From Arthrobacter sp. NicSoilB4 (lineage in GTDB: Bacteria; Actinomycetota; Actinomycetes; Actinomycetales; Micrococcaceae), in the NCBI RefSeq assembly GCF_019977335.1, contig NZ_AP024653.1, forward strand, positions 2,976,001 through 3,040,000: 64,000 nucleotides of DNA. Reading direction: 5' to 3'. How positions within the stretch are numbered: position 1 is the stretch's first letter; each line of letters starts with the position of its first letter. Positions 37,345 through 46,276 of this stretch are shown one piece after another. Below the pieces are notes generated by a model. It did no database searches. It was not told where the DNA came from and was given only the letters and a program-made list of their open reading frames with translations. Position numbers and translations under genes: made by a program.

Positions 37345-38844
37345 GTGAAGCTCTCCGATCGGCTCCGCACCGCCGAAGGAACCCTGCCACCGGCCGGAAG
37401 TCCCGCCCCGACACCGCCGCCAGCGCGGCTGCCCTCCCCGGTCGAGCCGACGGCGTCCCCTGCCCCCGCCGTAGAACTCCGCAAGCCCGTCGCCACAGTT
37501 CCGCCGGCTTTCGCCGAGCCGTCAGAGACCTACCGGTCCAAGACCCAGCAGCCGGTCGACGTTTTCGCGGCCCTCAAGCAACGCGCCGCGACCGCCCTCT
37601 TCGAGCGGATGGGGAGCAGATTCAACGACTCCGCCGCCAAGGAGGACGACCTGCGCACGTCCGCGCGGGAGGAGCTCATCCGGATCATCGACGCCGAGCA
37701 GGTCCCCCTCTCCGTCGAAGAACGCTCCCGCCTCGTCCAGGACGTCGCCGATGATGTGCTCGGCTACGGCCCCCTGCAACGCCTCCTGGACGATCCTGCC
37801 GTCACGGAAATCATGGTCAACTGTATGGACCAGATTTACGTCGAACGGCACGGCAAGCTGACCCTGACCGAATCGCGCTTCAGCTCCGAAGACCACCTGC
37901 GCAAAGTTATTGAGCGGATCGTCTCCAAAGTGGGCCGACGCATCGACGAGTCTTCCCCGCTTGTGGACGCCCGCCTCGAGGACGGTTCCCGCGTCAACGC
38001 AGTGATTCCCCCGCTCGCGGTGGGCGGCTCCTCGCTGACCATCCGAAAGTTCAGCAAAGTGCCGCTGACCGTGCGAAACCTCATCGAGTTCGGCACCCTG
38101 ACGCCTGAAATGGCAGAGCTGCTGAACGCCTGCGTGAAGGCGAAGCTGAACATCATCGTCTCCGGCGGCACCGGCACCGGCAAGACGACGCTGCTCAATG
38201 TGCTGTCCTCCTTCCTGCCCGACGACGAGCGGATCGTCACCATCGAGGACGCCGTCGAACTGCAGATCCAGCAGCGCCACGTCGTCCGGCTCGAAAGCCG
38301 TCCGCCCAACACCGAAGGCAAGGGCGAGGTCACCATCCGGGAACTGCTCCGCAACTCACTGCGTATGCGCCCGGACCGGATCGTGGTGGGCGAGGTCCGC
38401 GGCGGTGAATCCCTGGACATGCTCCAGGCCATGAACACCGGCCACGACGGATCCCTTTCCACTGTCCACTCAAACTCGCCCCGCGACGCTGTCGCACGCC
38501 TGGAAACCCTCGTGCTGATGGCAGGCATGGACCTGCCGCTGCGGGCGATTCGCGAACAGATCGCCTCAGCCGTCAACCTGATCGTCCAGATTTCACGCCT
38601 CCGCGACGGCACCCGCCGGATCACCCACGTCACCGAGGTCCAGGGCATGGAAGGGGACATCGTGACGCTCCAGGATGCCTTCGTCTTCGACTACTCAGCC
38701 GGCGTCGACGCCCACGGCCGCTTCCTCGGCAAACCGGTGCCCACCGGCATCCGCCCACGGTTCATCGACCGGTTCGAGGATCTGGGTATCTACGTCTCCC
38801 CCAGCGTCTTTGCGGCCCCGCTGGCCGCGGCCGGAAGGGTGTGA
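37345..38844 (+). CDS. tadA: TadA/CpaF secretion ATPase, cluster 2
   Basis: 499 residues from GTG 37345. A Pro/Ala-rich N-terminal stretch (about 10-55) longer than in cluster 1 precedes the same motor core: [69 protein letters not shown] and [10 protein letters not shown]. It diverges from cluster 1 mainly at the N-terminus, so the two motors may bind different platforms. Confidence 0.95.
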   Translation: MKLSDRLRTAEGTLPPAGSPAPTPPPARLPSPVEPTASPAPAVELRKPVATVPPAFAEPSETYRSKTQQPVDVFAALKQRAATALFERMGSRFNDSAAKEDDLRTSAREELIRIIDAEQVPLSVEERSRLVQDVADDVLGYGPLQRLLDDPAVTEIMVNCMDQIYVERHGKLTLTESRFSSEDHLRKVIERIVSKVGRRIDESSPLVDARLEDGSRVNAVIPPLAVGGSSLTIRKFSKVPLTVRNLIEFGTLTPEMAELLNACVKAKLNIIVSGGTGTGKTTLLNVLSSFLPDDERIVTIEDAVELQIQQRHVVRLESRPPNTEGKGEVTIRELLRNSLRMRPDRIVVGEVRGGESLDMLQAMNTGHDGSLSTVHSNSPRDAVARLETLVLMAGMDLPLRAIREQIASAVNLIVQISRLRDGTRRITHVTEVQGMEGDIVTLQDAFVFDYSAGVDAHGRFLGKPVPTGIRPRFIDRFEDLGIYVSPSVFAAPLAAAGRV

Positions 38845-38850
38845 CCCAGG

Positions 38851-39786
38851 ATGGCACTTTTGCCTGTTGGTGTCGGGCTGCTGTTCATGGCGGTGCTGCT
38901 CCTGGGCTACGCGCTGCTGGCCACCGGCGGCGCCAGCGTCCCGCTGGACCGTCGGCGGCCGGTCCAGGACCGGCCCGACTCCCAGCTGACCCGGTTCGCC
39001 GGTTCCGCCGTGCACCTGGTGGACGGCTTCTTCGCGCAGCGAAAGGTCCGGCTGTTCAACCGGGAAGCGCTGGAGAACGCCGGCCTCCGGATGCGCCAGG
39101 GCGACTTCTTCGTCCTCGTGCTGGCCGGGGCCCTGGTGGGAGCCGTGGCCGGACTGGTTGTGGCCGGTCCCCTGCTGGCGGTTCTCTTCGTCCTGGTGGC
39201 CCCGCTGGTGGGGCACCTTGTGCTTGGTTATCTGGCCGGAAAACGCCGTAACACGTTCGACCAGCAGCTCGGCGACACGCTCCAGCTGCTGGCGGGCGGC
39301 CTGCGGGCCGGTCACAGCATCCTGCGTGCGATTGATGCCGCCGCCACCGAATCTCTGAGCCCGACGTCGGAGGAGATGCGCCGTGTGGTCACAGAAACCA
39401 GCCTGGGACGTGACCTGCTGTCCTCCCTCAACGACACGGCCGAGCGGATGCGGAACGAGGACTTCGTCTGGATCGCGCAGGCCATCCAGATCAACCGCGA
39501 GGTCGGCGGGAACCTGGCCGAGGTCCTGGACCAAGTGAACGAAACCATCCGCGAGCGGAGCGAAATCAAGGGCCACATCAAGGCCCTTGCCGCCGAGGGG
39601 AAGTTCTCCGCCTACATCCTGATGGCCATGCCCATCGGCATCGTTGCCATGCTAATGCTGGCCAACCCGGGCTACATGAACGTCATGTTCACGCGCCCCC
39701 TGGGCTGGGCCATGATCGCCACGTCCATCACCCTGATGACCATCGGCGGCTTGTGGATGCGCAAGATCATCGACCTGAAGTTCTGA
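38851..39786 (+). CDS. tadB: TadB inner-membrane platform protein, cluster 2
   Basis: 311 residues, ATG 6 bases after tadA2. T2SF motifs LGDTLQLLAGGLRAGHSILRAIDAA, GRDLLSSLNDTAERMRNEDF and VGGNLAEVLDQVNETIRER shortened as NLAEVLDQVNETIRER, with about four membrane helices. Paralogue of 31251-32204. Confidence 0.93.
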   Translation: MALLPVGVGLLFMAVLLLGYALLATGGASVPLDRRRPVQDRPDSQLTRFAGSAVHLVDGFFAQRKVRLFNREALENAGLRMRQGDFFVLVLAGALVGAVAGLVVAGPLLAVLFVLVAPLVGHLVLGYLAGKRRNTFDQQLGDTLQLLAGGLRAGHSILRAIDAAATESLSPTSEEMRRVVTETSLGRDLLSSLNDTAERMRNEDFVWIAQAIQINREVGGNLAEVLDQVNETIRERSEIKGHIKALAAEGKFSAYILMAMPIGIVAMLMLANPGYMNVMFTRPLGWAMIATSITLMTIGGLWMRKIIDLKF

Positions 39787-39793
39787 GGCGCCC

Positions 39794-40678
39794 GTGAACC
39801 CTGTGGTCCTGATTTCCCTGCTGCTGGTCTCCGCTCCGGTGGGCTACCTGGTCTGGTCGCTGCTCTCCGTCGACCGTTCCTCCCAGCGGGCTGTCCGCAC
39901 CATGCTCGCGCTCGGAACGGACACCGCCGGGCAAACGGAGCAGAAACAGAGCAAGCTGCTGGAGCGGATCGGCTACCGGCTGACGCCCGCGGGGTACGTC
40001 CGCAAACTCGACAAGCTCCTGTCGCTCGCCGGACGCCCTGCTTCCCTCCCCCTCGGGCGGGTCCTGGCGGCGAAACCGCTGCTCGGGCTGCTGGGTGCCC
40101 TGCTCGGCTACTACATCAGCTCCAGCGCCCCGACGGCGATCATCAAGCTTGTAGGGGTCTTTGTAGTACTGCTGGGCTACTTCATCCCCGACCTCCTGCT
40201 CTACAGCAAGGGCCAGGAACGCCAGAAGATCATGCAGTTGGAACTGGCCAACACCCTGGACCAGATGCTCATCTCCGTGGAGGCGGGCCTGGGGTTCGAA
40301 GGAGCCATGGCACGGGCCGGCGAGAACGGCAAGGGTCCCCTGGCCGAGGAAATTGTCCGGACGCTCCAGGACATGCAGGTGGGCCGGAGCCGCCGCGAGT
40401 CCTACCTGGCACTGTCCGAAAGGACGAACATCCCGGAGCTGCGCAGCTTCGTCCAGGCCGTGGTCCAGGCCGACACCTACGGCATTGCCATTAGCCGCGT
40501 GCTCCGGATCCAAGCCAAGGTCATGCGGGTCAAGCGCCGGCAGCGGGCCGAGGAAAAGGCCATGAAGCTGCCGGTCACCATCTTGTTCCCTTTGCTGTTC
40601 TTCATCTTCCCGGTGCTCTTCATTGCCATCCTTGGCCCCGCCGTCATCAACGCGATCGAGACCTTCAGCGGCCAGTAG
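39794..40678 (+). CDS. tadC: TadC inner-membrane platform protein, cluster 2
   Basis: 294 residues from GTG 39794. Motifs LANTLDQMLISVEAGLGFEG, DMQVGRSRRESYLALSER and VQADTYGIAISRVLRIQAK, with four membrane helices. Last gene of cluster 2. There is no pilin after it, unlike cluster 1, and a small CCGGC-TTC-GCCGG hairpin (40681-40693) follows directly. Confidence 0.93.
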   Translation: MNPVVLISLLLVSAPVGYLVWSLLSVDRSSQRAVRTMLALGTDTAGQTEQKQSKLLERIGYRLTPAGYVRKLDKLLSLAGRPASLPLGRVLAAKPLLGLLGALLGYYISSSAPTAIIKLVGVFVVLLGYFIPDLLLYSKGQERQKIMQLELANTLDQMLISVEAGLGFEGAMARAGENGKGPLAEEIVRTLQDMQVGRSRRESYLALSERTNIPELRSFVQAVVQADTYGIAISRVLRIQAKVMRVKRRQRAEEKAMKLPVTILFPLLFFIFPVLFIAILGPAVINAIETFSGQ

Positions 40679-40764
40679 CGCCGGCTTCGCCGGAATGCCA
40701 CAAGGTTTCCGCAGGATCACCCGGAGGGCAGGGTCTCGGCCCCGACAGGAAGTAGCGTGGTCGC

Positions 40765-41214
40765 ATGTCCTTTCTCAGTGCCCCAGACGACGGCGACTCC
40801 AGCACAGCATTCTCCCCCGCAGCCTTCCCCGGCGGAGCAGGCCAGGCCACCCCTGAAGAAGCACCGCTCGTGGACCCCGCGGCACTCCAGGATCTCGGTG
40901 TCCAGCTGGAAAGCCCATCAGTCGCCAGAGGGTTCGCCCGGGACTATGCCAAGATGTGGGACCAGCGCTACAACTGCCTGGCATCGGCGCTGAACCGCCG
41001 GGACGAAGCTGGGTCGCTGGAGGCCGTACTGAGCCTGAAGACGTCCTCGGCAATGGTGGGAGGAGTCCAGCTCGCCCGGCTCGCAGGAGAGCTGGAGGAT
41101 GCGGTACGCGGCGGCGACATGGAGCGTGCCAGCTCACTGCTGGGGGAGGTAGCGGAGAGCGGCAGCGAAACCGTGGATGAACTTCAGTACAGCTACATCC
41201 TCTGGGAGAGCTAA
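40765..41214 (+). CDS. Hpt-like protein lacking the phosphorylatable histidine
   Basis: 149 residues. The first 40 are low-complexity. Residues about 45-145 fit an Hpt four-helix bundle, but the H-box that normally reads H-x-L-K reads VLSLKTSSAMVGG: codon CTG (Leu) stands where His should be. It therefore cannot relay phosphate in the usual way and may instead bind a receiver or kinase. It lies 86 bases after the Tad clusters and converges with the response regulator gene; their stop codons share CTAA (41211-41214). Confidence 0.72.
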   Translation: MSFLSAPDDGDSSTAFSPAAFPGGAGQATPEEAPLVDPAALQDLGVQLESPSVARGFARDYAKMWDQRYNCLASALNRRDEAGSLEAVLSLKTSSAMVGGVQLARLAGELEDAVRGGDMERASSLLGEVAESGSETVDELQYSYILWES

Positions 41215-41978
41215 TCCCGCTCTGGAGCGAGCCGGTACCCCACACCGCGTACCGTCTGAAGCCAGCGGGGCTGCAGGGGATTCTCGCGCAATTTCCGCCG
41301 CAGATTCCCGATATGCACCTCGACGGCCCGTTCGTCGGATTCGCCGATGTACGCATCCGCCCGGTAGTACTCACCCCGCACCACGCGGACCAGGTCAGTC
41401 TTGGACCGGACGGCACCCGCGCCCTTAAGCAGGGCGTGCAAGAGATCGAACTCGCTGCGTGTCAGCGTGGCGGGCTCGCCGTCTACCGTCACAGTGCGGC
41501 TGTCAGGATTGAGAGCCAGCCCGTTATGGCGCAGGACGGAATCCTGCGGCGCCGGGGGCGCGGCGTCCGCGGCAACTGCCGGCCGTGGCGTTTCGCTGAT
41601 GGTGTCCTGCCGGGGCCGCCGCATCATGGCGGCCACCCGGGCCCGGAGTTCGCGCGGCCGGAAAGGCTTGGTCATAAAATCGTCGGCGCCGGTGTGCAGT
41701 GCCGTCAGCGTGTCCAGTTCGTCCGTGCGGGCCGTCAACATGACCACATAGGCATCACTGAACTGACGGACCCGGCGAAGGACTTCGAAGCCGTCGATGT
41801 CCGGGAGGCCCACGTCCAAGGTGACCACGTCGGCGTCCAGGCGCCGGATGACGTCCACACCCTCGCGCCCGTCTGCGGCCGAATGGACTTCGAAACCGGC
41901 CTGGCTCAGCACTGCTTCGACAAGGTTGCGTACGTCAGCGTCGTCTTCAACTACGACCGCGACTCCTAGGTCAGTCAT
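41211..41978 (-). CDS. OmpR/PhoB-family response regulator
   Basis: 255 residues from ATG 41978, preceded by GAGGGGGG. Receiver domain with acidic pair EDD (11-13), phosphoacceptor Asp55 (VVTLDVGLPDIDGFE), Thr82 and Lys104 (MTKPFRPRE). An Ala/Pro linker (about 120-150) is followed by a winged-helix DNA-binding domain (LTRSEFDLLHALLKGAGAV, ERAVEVHIGNLRRKLRENP, RGVGYRLAPE). Divergent from the histidine kinase gene across a 212-base gap, and the likely partner of that kinase. Target genes unknown; the Tad clusters are the natural candidate. Confidence 0.93.
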   Translation of the reverse strand: MTDLGVAVVVEDDADVRNLVEAVLSQAGFEVHSAADGREGVDVIRRLDADVVTLDVGLPDIDGFEVLRRVRQFSDAYVVMLTARTDELDTLTALHTGADDFMTKPFRPRELRARVAAMMRRPRQDTISETPRPAVAADAAPPAPQDSVLRHNGLALNPDSRTVTVDGEPATLTRSEFDLLHALLKGAGAVRSKTDLVRVVRGEYYRADAYIGESDERAVEVHIGNLRRKLRENPLQPRWLQTVRGVGYRLAPERD

Positions 41979-42190
41979 GGCCCCCCTCACATCTGGTCCT
42001 GCTCCACTGCCTAACGCGGACGCGCTGGCAGTGCTGATCGCGCCGGCCCCCACCGTCATTGTCAGAATACCTACGCTGGGCGAAAAAACCGGTTCCGGCG
42101 CAGTAACAGAACCCAGAATACCCAGCTTTGTGTCAAGTTTGTATGACAACTGGTGTAAAACTGGAGCTGTGAGCAAGGAGCGCGGCTTCA
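41979..42190. promoter_or_regulatory. Divergent promoter region of the two-component system
   Basis: 212 bases between the starts of regulator and kinase. The stretch 42125-42170 (TTGTGTCAAGTTTGTATGAC..GGTGTAAAAC) is AT-rich and could carry the kinase promoter. Exact elements not assigned. Confidence 0.45.
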
Positions 42191-43564
42191 GTGAGTGAAC
42201 AGCAACCGGTCCGGAGCGTGGACCGGTACTACAAACCCGGGGGCCCGCGTGCGCGGGTGGTGGCCTGCCACCTCTCACTGGCCCTCGTCATGGCGGGCGC
42301 TGTGCCGGCGTCTGCCGCATGGTGGCCAGCTCTCTTCGACACCCCCGGCATGGCCGCCGTCGTGGCGCTCGCTGGAGTCCTGACCCTTGCCGCGTCCTTC
42401 GCCCTGAGCCTGGCACGCGTGCGGCTGCGCCAGGAGCAATGCCGGAGCGACGCCACGGAGGCGGAGCTGCAGGCATTGCTCGCGGACAGCAGGGAACGCG
42501 AACGCCTCCTCACCACCATCCTGGACACTGTCGACGTCGGCATTGTTGCGCTCGACGCCGCGGGCCGGCGCCTGTTGACCAACAGCTGGCAATCAGCCCT
42601 CGAAGGCTCGGCGGCGCCCGCAGGCGCTGCGCACGGTGCCGGGGAAGCGCAACTGCTGCTGACCGGCCAGGACCAGGAAACCCCGCTCCCCCTCGAACGC
42701 CGCCCGGTTCGGCGGGCCGCATCGGGAGAGTCCTTTGCGGATTACCTGGTGCGATTCGGCACGGCACCGGGCAGCCGCGTCGTGTCCACCGGTGCACGTC
42801 CCCTGCAGGACGACGACGGCGGTTTCCGCGGCGCCGTCGTCGTGTTCAACGAGGTCACCGGCCTCGTCGACGCCCTGGCCGCCAAGGACGACGTGGTCTC
42901 CACCGTCTCGCACGAGTTCCGCACCCCGTTGACCTCGATCATCGGCAACCTGGACCTGGCGCTCGGTGATTCTGCGGGGCTCTCCGCCACCACCGTGCGC
43001 CGGATCGAGGTGGCTCAACGCAATGCCGAGCGGCTGCTTGCCCTGGTTTCGGACCTGCTGATGTCGGCCAACTCCACGGTGCATGTCCACCCGCGCCGGA
43101 CCGATCTTGCCAGCCTTGTCGAGGCCAGCCTCGGCTCGGCCCAGGCCCACGCGCACGCGTCCAGGGTCTCGCTCTCCATGGACCTGCCGGCCCCGCTCTG
43201 GGCCAATGTAGATCCGCTGCGGATCAGCCAGGCCCTCGACAACCTGGTATCCAACGCCATCAAGTACTCCCCCGACGGCGGCACCGTCCACGTTTCCGCG
43301 AGCAGTGAGCGGGGCCGGGTGCTGCTGCACGTGGAGGACGACGGCATGGGGATGACCGCCGCCGACGCCGAACGGGTCTTCACCCGGTTCTTCCGCAGCC
43401 CCACCGTGCGCGAGGGCTCGATCCCCGGCGCCGGGCTTGGCCTGGCGATCACCAAATCCATCGTGGAACGACACGGCGGCAGCATTTCCTGCCGGTCGCG
43501 CCCCGGCTGCGGGAGCACCTTCACCGTGGAGCTTCCCGCCGAAGCAGCACCTCAGGCCTTTTAG
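42191..43564 (+). CDS. Sensor histidine kinase
   Basis: 457 residues from GTG 42191. Two membrane helices (about 22-48 and 54-76) with a very short external loop, a linker coil, and a PAS-like sensor domain (about 95-225; ILDTVDVGIVALDAAGRRLLTN). HisKA follows with STVSHEFRTPLTSIIGNLDLAL (His241) and then HATPase (DNLVSNAIKYSPDGG, EDDGMGMTAADAERVFTRFFR, GAGLGLAITKSIVERHGG). The tiny outer loop suggests membrane or cytoplasmic sensing. Pairs with the divergent response regulator. Confidence 0.93.
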   Translation: MSEQQPVRSVDRYYKPGGPRARVVACHLSLALVMAGAVPASAAWWPALFDTPGMAAVVALAGVLTLAASFALSLARVRLRQEQCRSDATEAELQALLADSRERERLLTTILDTVDVGIVALDAAGRRLLTNSWQSALEGSAAPAGAAHGAGEAQLLLTGQDQETPLPLERRPVRRAASGESFADYLVRFGTAPGSRVVSTGARPLQDDDGGFRGAVVVFNEVTGLVDALAAKDDVVSTVSHEFRTPLTSIIGNLDLALGDSAGLSATTVRRIEVAQRNAERLLALVSDLLMSANSTVHVHPRRTDLASLVEASLGSAQAHAHASRVSLSMDLPAPLWANVDPLRISQALDNLVSNAIKYSPDGGTVHVSASSERGRVLLHVEDDGMGMTAADAERVFTRFFRSPTVREGSIPGAGLGLAITKSIVERHGGSISCRSRPGCGSTFTVELPAEAAPQAF

Positions 43565-43581
43565 GGCCCCGGCCGGTCCGG

Positions 43582-44472
43582 CTACTGGCGCAGGGCGCGG
43601 GTCAGCTCGGCCCGGGCCAGCAGCCCGCTGGCCGAGGGGTAGGCCACTTCCTCCAGCACCAGGGGGTGCGGGGCGGCCAGCACGGACTTCGCGTCCCGCT
43701 GACGGGCCAGCAGCCGTTCCAGCAGCCAGCCCGGCGATTCGAGGCCCTCCCCCACAAAGAGGGCGGAGCCCACGAGGGACCGCACCATGTTGTGGCAGAA
43801 GGCGTCGGCCTGGACTGTGGCCACAATGACGCCGTCGTCGCCACGGGAAAACTCGAACCGCTGGAGTTCCCGGATTGTGGTGGCGCCTTCCCTCGGCTTG
43901 CAGTAGGACCGGAAATCCTGCAGCCCCAGCAGCTGGGAGGCTCCTTCATTGAGCAGTCCGACGTCCAGCTGCTGTTTGTGCCACAGCGTGGAGGAACGGC
44001 CCAGCGGGTCCCAGAGGGCGGGGCCGTCCGCGATCCGGTAGCTGTACCGGCGCCAGAGGGCAGAAAAACGGGCGTCAAAGCCCTCGGGAGCGATGGACAC
44101 CTTGTGGACCTCGATGGCCCCGGTGAGATTGCCCAGCCCCCGGCTGAGGGCGCCGCGGAGCCGGCGCAGCAGCGCGACCGCGGGATCCAGCTCGGCACCG
44201 CGGTTCAGGCCGAGCCATTCGTCCTCACTCAGGTCCAGATGGACCACCTGGCCGCGGGCATGGACGCCGGCGTCGGTCCGCCCGGCGACCGTAACGCGGA
44301 TGGGCCTGCGGATCAGCAACTGCAGGGCTTCTTCGAGCGTGCCCTGGACCGTGCGCCGGCCAGGCTGGACGGCCCACCCGCTGAAGGGTCCACCGTCGTA
44401 CGCGACATCAAGCCGGACACGCAAAAACCCGCCGCCCCCTCTGACGGGGGCCGCGGGTTTCTGGTCGTTCAT
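43582..44472 (-). CDS. truA: tRNA pseudouridine(38-40) synthase
   Basis: Modifies the tRNA anticodon arm. 296 residues if started at ATG 44472. Core: LDVAYDGGPFSGWAVQPGRRTVQGTLEEAL and VAGRTDAGVHARGQVVHLDL with the catalytic Asp, then FCHNMVRSLVG. The start is uncertain: the ATG lies in an 18-base palindrome and has no ribosome site, and codons 5-16 coincide with an intrinsic terminator. TTG 44424 would give MRVRLDVAYDGG, the usual family start (280 residues). Confidence 0.93.
   Translation of the reverse strand: MNDQKPAAPVRGGGGFLRVRLDVAYDGGPFSGWAVQPGRRTVQGTLEEALQLLIRRPIRVTVAGRTDAGVHARGQVVHLDLSEDEWLGLNRGAELDPAVALLRRLRGALSRGLGNLTGAIEVHKVSIAPEGFDARFSALWRRYSYRIADGPALWDPLGRSSTLWHKQQLDVGLLNEGASQLLGLQDFRSYCKPREGATTIRELQRFEFSRGDDGVIVATVQADAFCHNMVRSLVGSALFVGEGLESPGWLLERLLARQRDAKSVLAAPHPLVLEEVAYPSASGLLARAELTRALRQ
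44425..44460 (-). terminator. rplQ terminator inside the truA reading frame
   Basis: 15-base arms (44425-44439 / 44446-44460, one mismatch) with 6-base loop, followed on the minus strand by TTTTT (44427-44423). A textbook intrinsic terminator for rplQ, yet it lies within the annotated N-terminal codons of truA. Confidence 0.85.
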
Positions 44473-44487
44473 AGACTTAAGTCTATG
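44470..44487 (-). promoter_or_regulatory. Palindrome covering the truA start codon
   Basis: CATAGACTTAAGTCTATG is a perfect 18-base palindrome whose last three bases, read on the minus strand, are the truA ATG. In RNA it folds as a 7-base stem with UUAA loop that hides the AUG. Could alternatively be a protein-binding site. Confidence 0.6.
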
Positions 44488-44503
44488 CCAAGAAATCAGC
44501 GAA

Positions 44504-45058
44504 TTACTTCGCGTCCTTCTCGGACTTGGCGTCTGCTTCCTCAGCGGCCGGAGCCTCTTCGGTAGCTGCTTCAGACTCGGCAGCTTCAGCGGCTTCGGTT
44601 TCAGCAACCGGAGCAGCTTCTGCCTTATCGGCGTCCTTCTTGTCAGCGTCGCGCTTGGCTGCGGAGGTAGCCTCGGCTACGACGGCCTGCTTGGCGGAAA
44701 CCGGCTCAAGAACCAGTTCGATGACAGCCATGGGAGCGTTGTCGCCCTTGCGGTTGCCAATCTTGGTGATGCGGGTGTAGCCGCCGTTGCGGTTCTCCAC
44801 TGCCTGTGCAATGTCGGTGAACAGCTCGTGGACGATGCCCTTGTCGCTGATCAAGCCGAGTACACGGCGGCGGGAAGCCAGGTCGCCACGCTTGGCGAAA
44901 GTCACCAGGCGCTCGGCGTACGGCTTCAGTCGCTTGGCCTTGGTCACCGTGGTGGTGATCCGCTTGTGCTCGAACAGTGCGGCGGACAGGTTCGCGAGCA
45001 TAAGACGCTCGTGAGCCGCTCCGCCTCCGAGGCGCGGACCCTTAGCGGGGGTAGGCAT
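44504..45058 (-). CDS. rplQ: 50S ribosomal protein L17
   Basis: 184 residues. Core [37 protein letters not shown] shortened as [16 protein letters not shown], followed by [16 protein letters not shown] and [20 protein letters not shown]. The last 60 residues are an Ala/Glu/Lys-rich tail ([11 protein letters not shown]) absent from the 127-residue E. coli protein. Binds near the peptide exit tunnel. 76 bases after rpoA. Confidence 0.97.
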   Translation of the reverse strand: MPTPAKGPRLGGGAAHERLMLANLSAALFEHKRITTTVTKAKRLKPYAERLVTFAKRGDLASRRRVLGLISDKGIVHELFTDIAQAVENRNGGYTRITKIGNRKGDNAPMAVIELVLEPVSAKQAVVAEATSAAKRDADKKDADKAEAAPVAETEAAEAAESEAATEEAPAAEEADAKSEKDAK

Positions 45059-45134
45059 AATAGTTTCTCCTCATATGGAAGCCGTTGGGCTGCGCACACC
45101 TTGGTGCATCAGCCCGCGGGCCAAGATCTGTTTG

Positions 45135-46145
45135 TTAGAGCTCGTCGTCGCTGAAAGCGGCGTCGTCCTCTTCAATTGCTGCGGCGCGTGCTGCGAGGTC
45201 AAAACCGGGAGGCGAGTCCTTGAGGGACAGGCCCAGTTCAACCAGCTTTGCCTTGACCTCATCGATGGACTTCGCACCGAAGTTACGGATGTCCATGAGG
45301 TCGGCCTCGGAGCGGGCCACGAGTTCACCCACGGTGTGGATGCCCTCACGCTTGAGGCAGTTGTAGGAACGGACCGTGAGGTCCAGATCCTCGATCGGCA
45401 GGGCCATGTCTGCTGCCAGGGCAGCATCCGTCGGCGACGGGCCAATCTCGATACCTTCAGCTGCGGTGTTCAGCTCGCGGGCCAGACCGAACAGTTCCAC
45501 CAGGGTGGTACCTGCCGAAGCAACGGCATCGCGCGGGGCGATGGCCTGCTTGGTCTCGACGTCGACAATGAGCTTGTCGAAGTCAGTGCGCTGCTCAACA
45601 CGGGTAGCTTCCACGCGGAAAGTAACCTTCAGGACCGGCGAGTAGATCGAGTCGACCGGAATGCGGCCGATCTCGGAGTCGCCGGACTTGTTCTGAGCTG
45701 CCGAAACGTAGCCGCGGCCGCGCTCGATGGTCAGTTCGAGTTCGAACTTGCCCTTCGAGTTCAGCGTGGCAATGTGCAGATCCGGGTTGTGGAATTCGAC
45801 GCCGGCCGGCGGAGCAATGTCCGCGGCGGTGACGACTCCCGGGCCCTGCTTGCGCAGGTAAGCAACAACCGGCTCGTCGTGCTCGGAGGAGACCGACAGG
45901 TTCTTGATGTTCAGGATGATCTCAGTGACATCTTCCTTGACACCCGGAACCGTGGTGAACTCGTGCAGCACGCCATCGATCCGGATGCTCGTGACAGAGG
46001 CACCGGGGATGGAGGAGAGCAGGGTACGGCGGAGGGAGTTTCCGAGGGTGTAACCGAAACCGGGCTCCAGCGGTTCAATGATGAAACGGGAGCGGTTGTC
46101 GGAGACGACCTCTTCGGAGAGGGTGGGGCGCTGTGCAATGAGCAC
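45135..46145 (-). CDS. rpoA: RNA polymerase alpha subunit
   Basis: 336 residues. N-terminal dimerisation domain ([38 protein letters not shown]) and C-terminal DNA-binding domain (about 255-315; [35 protein letters not shown]), then a short acidic tail. It follows rpsK directly; the S4 gene (rpsD) often found between them in actinobacteria is absent. Confidence 0.98.
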   Translation of the reverse strand: MLIAQRPTLSEEVVSDNRSRFIIEPLEPGFGYTLGNSLRRTLLSSIPGASVTSIRIDGVLHEFTTVPGVKEDVTEIILNIKNLSVSSEHDEPVVAYLRKQGPGVVTAADIAPPAGVEFHNPDLHIATLNSKGKFELELTIERGRGYVSAAQNKSGDSEIGRIPVDSIYSPVLKVTFRVEATRVEQRTDFDKLIVDVETKQAIAPRDAVASAGTTLVELFGLARELNTAAEGIEIGPSPTDAALAADMALPIEDLDLTVRSYNCLKREGIHTVGELVARSEADLMDIRNFGAKSIDEVKAKLVELGLSLKDSPPGFDLAARAAAIEEDDAAFSDDEL

Positions 46146-46226
46146 TTAGGTTTCCTTTCGGCGAGCATCCGCTATATGACGCAACACAGGTGGTGGAAAA
46201 ATCGGTCTGAGACTTAACGCGGCTGG

Positions 46227-46258
46227 GCTTGCCCGGACCCGCGAAGGTCCGGGCAAGC
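46227..46258 (-). terminator. Hairpin between rpsK and rpoA
   Basis: Perfect 13-base arms GCTTGCCCGGACC / GGTCCGGGCAAGC with a 6-base loop, in a 131-base gap where rpsD would be expected. No U-tract; attenuation or RNA processing is likely. Confidence 0.65.
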
Positions 46259-46276
46259 ACCGGAGCGTGGAAAGCC

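Noticed and set aside
26083..40678. Tandem Tad clusters as an assembly artefact
   Set aside because: The copies differ throughout in sequence, lengths, spacers and pilin number, so they are genuine paralogues.
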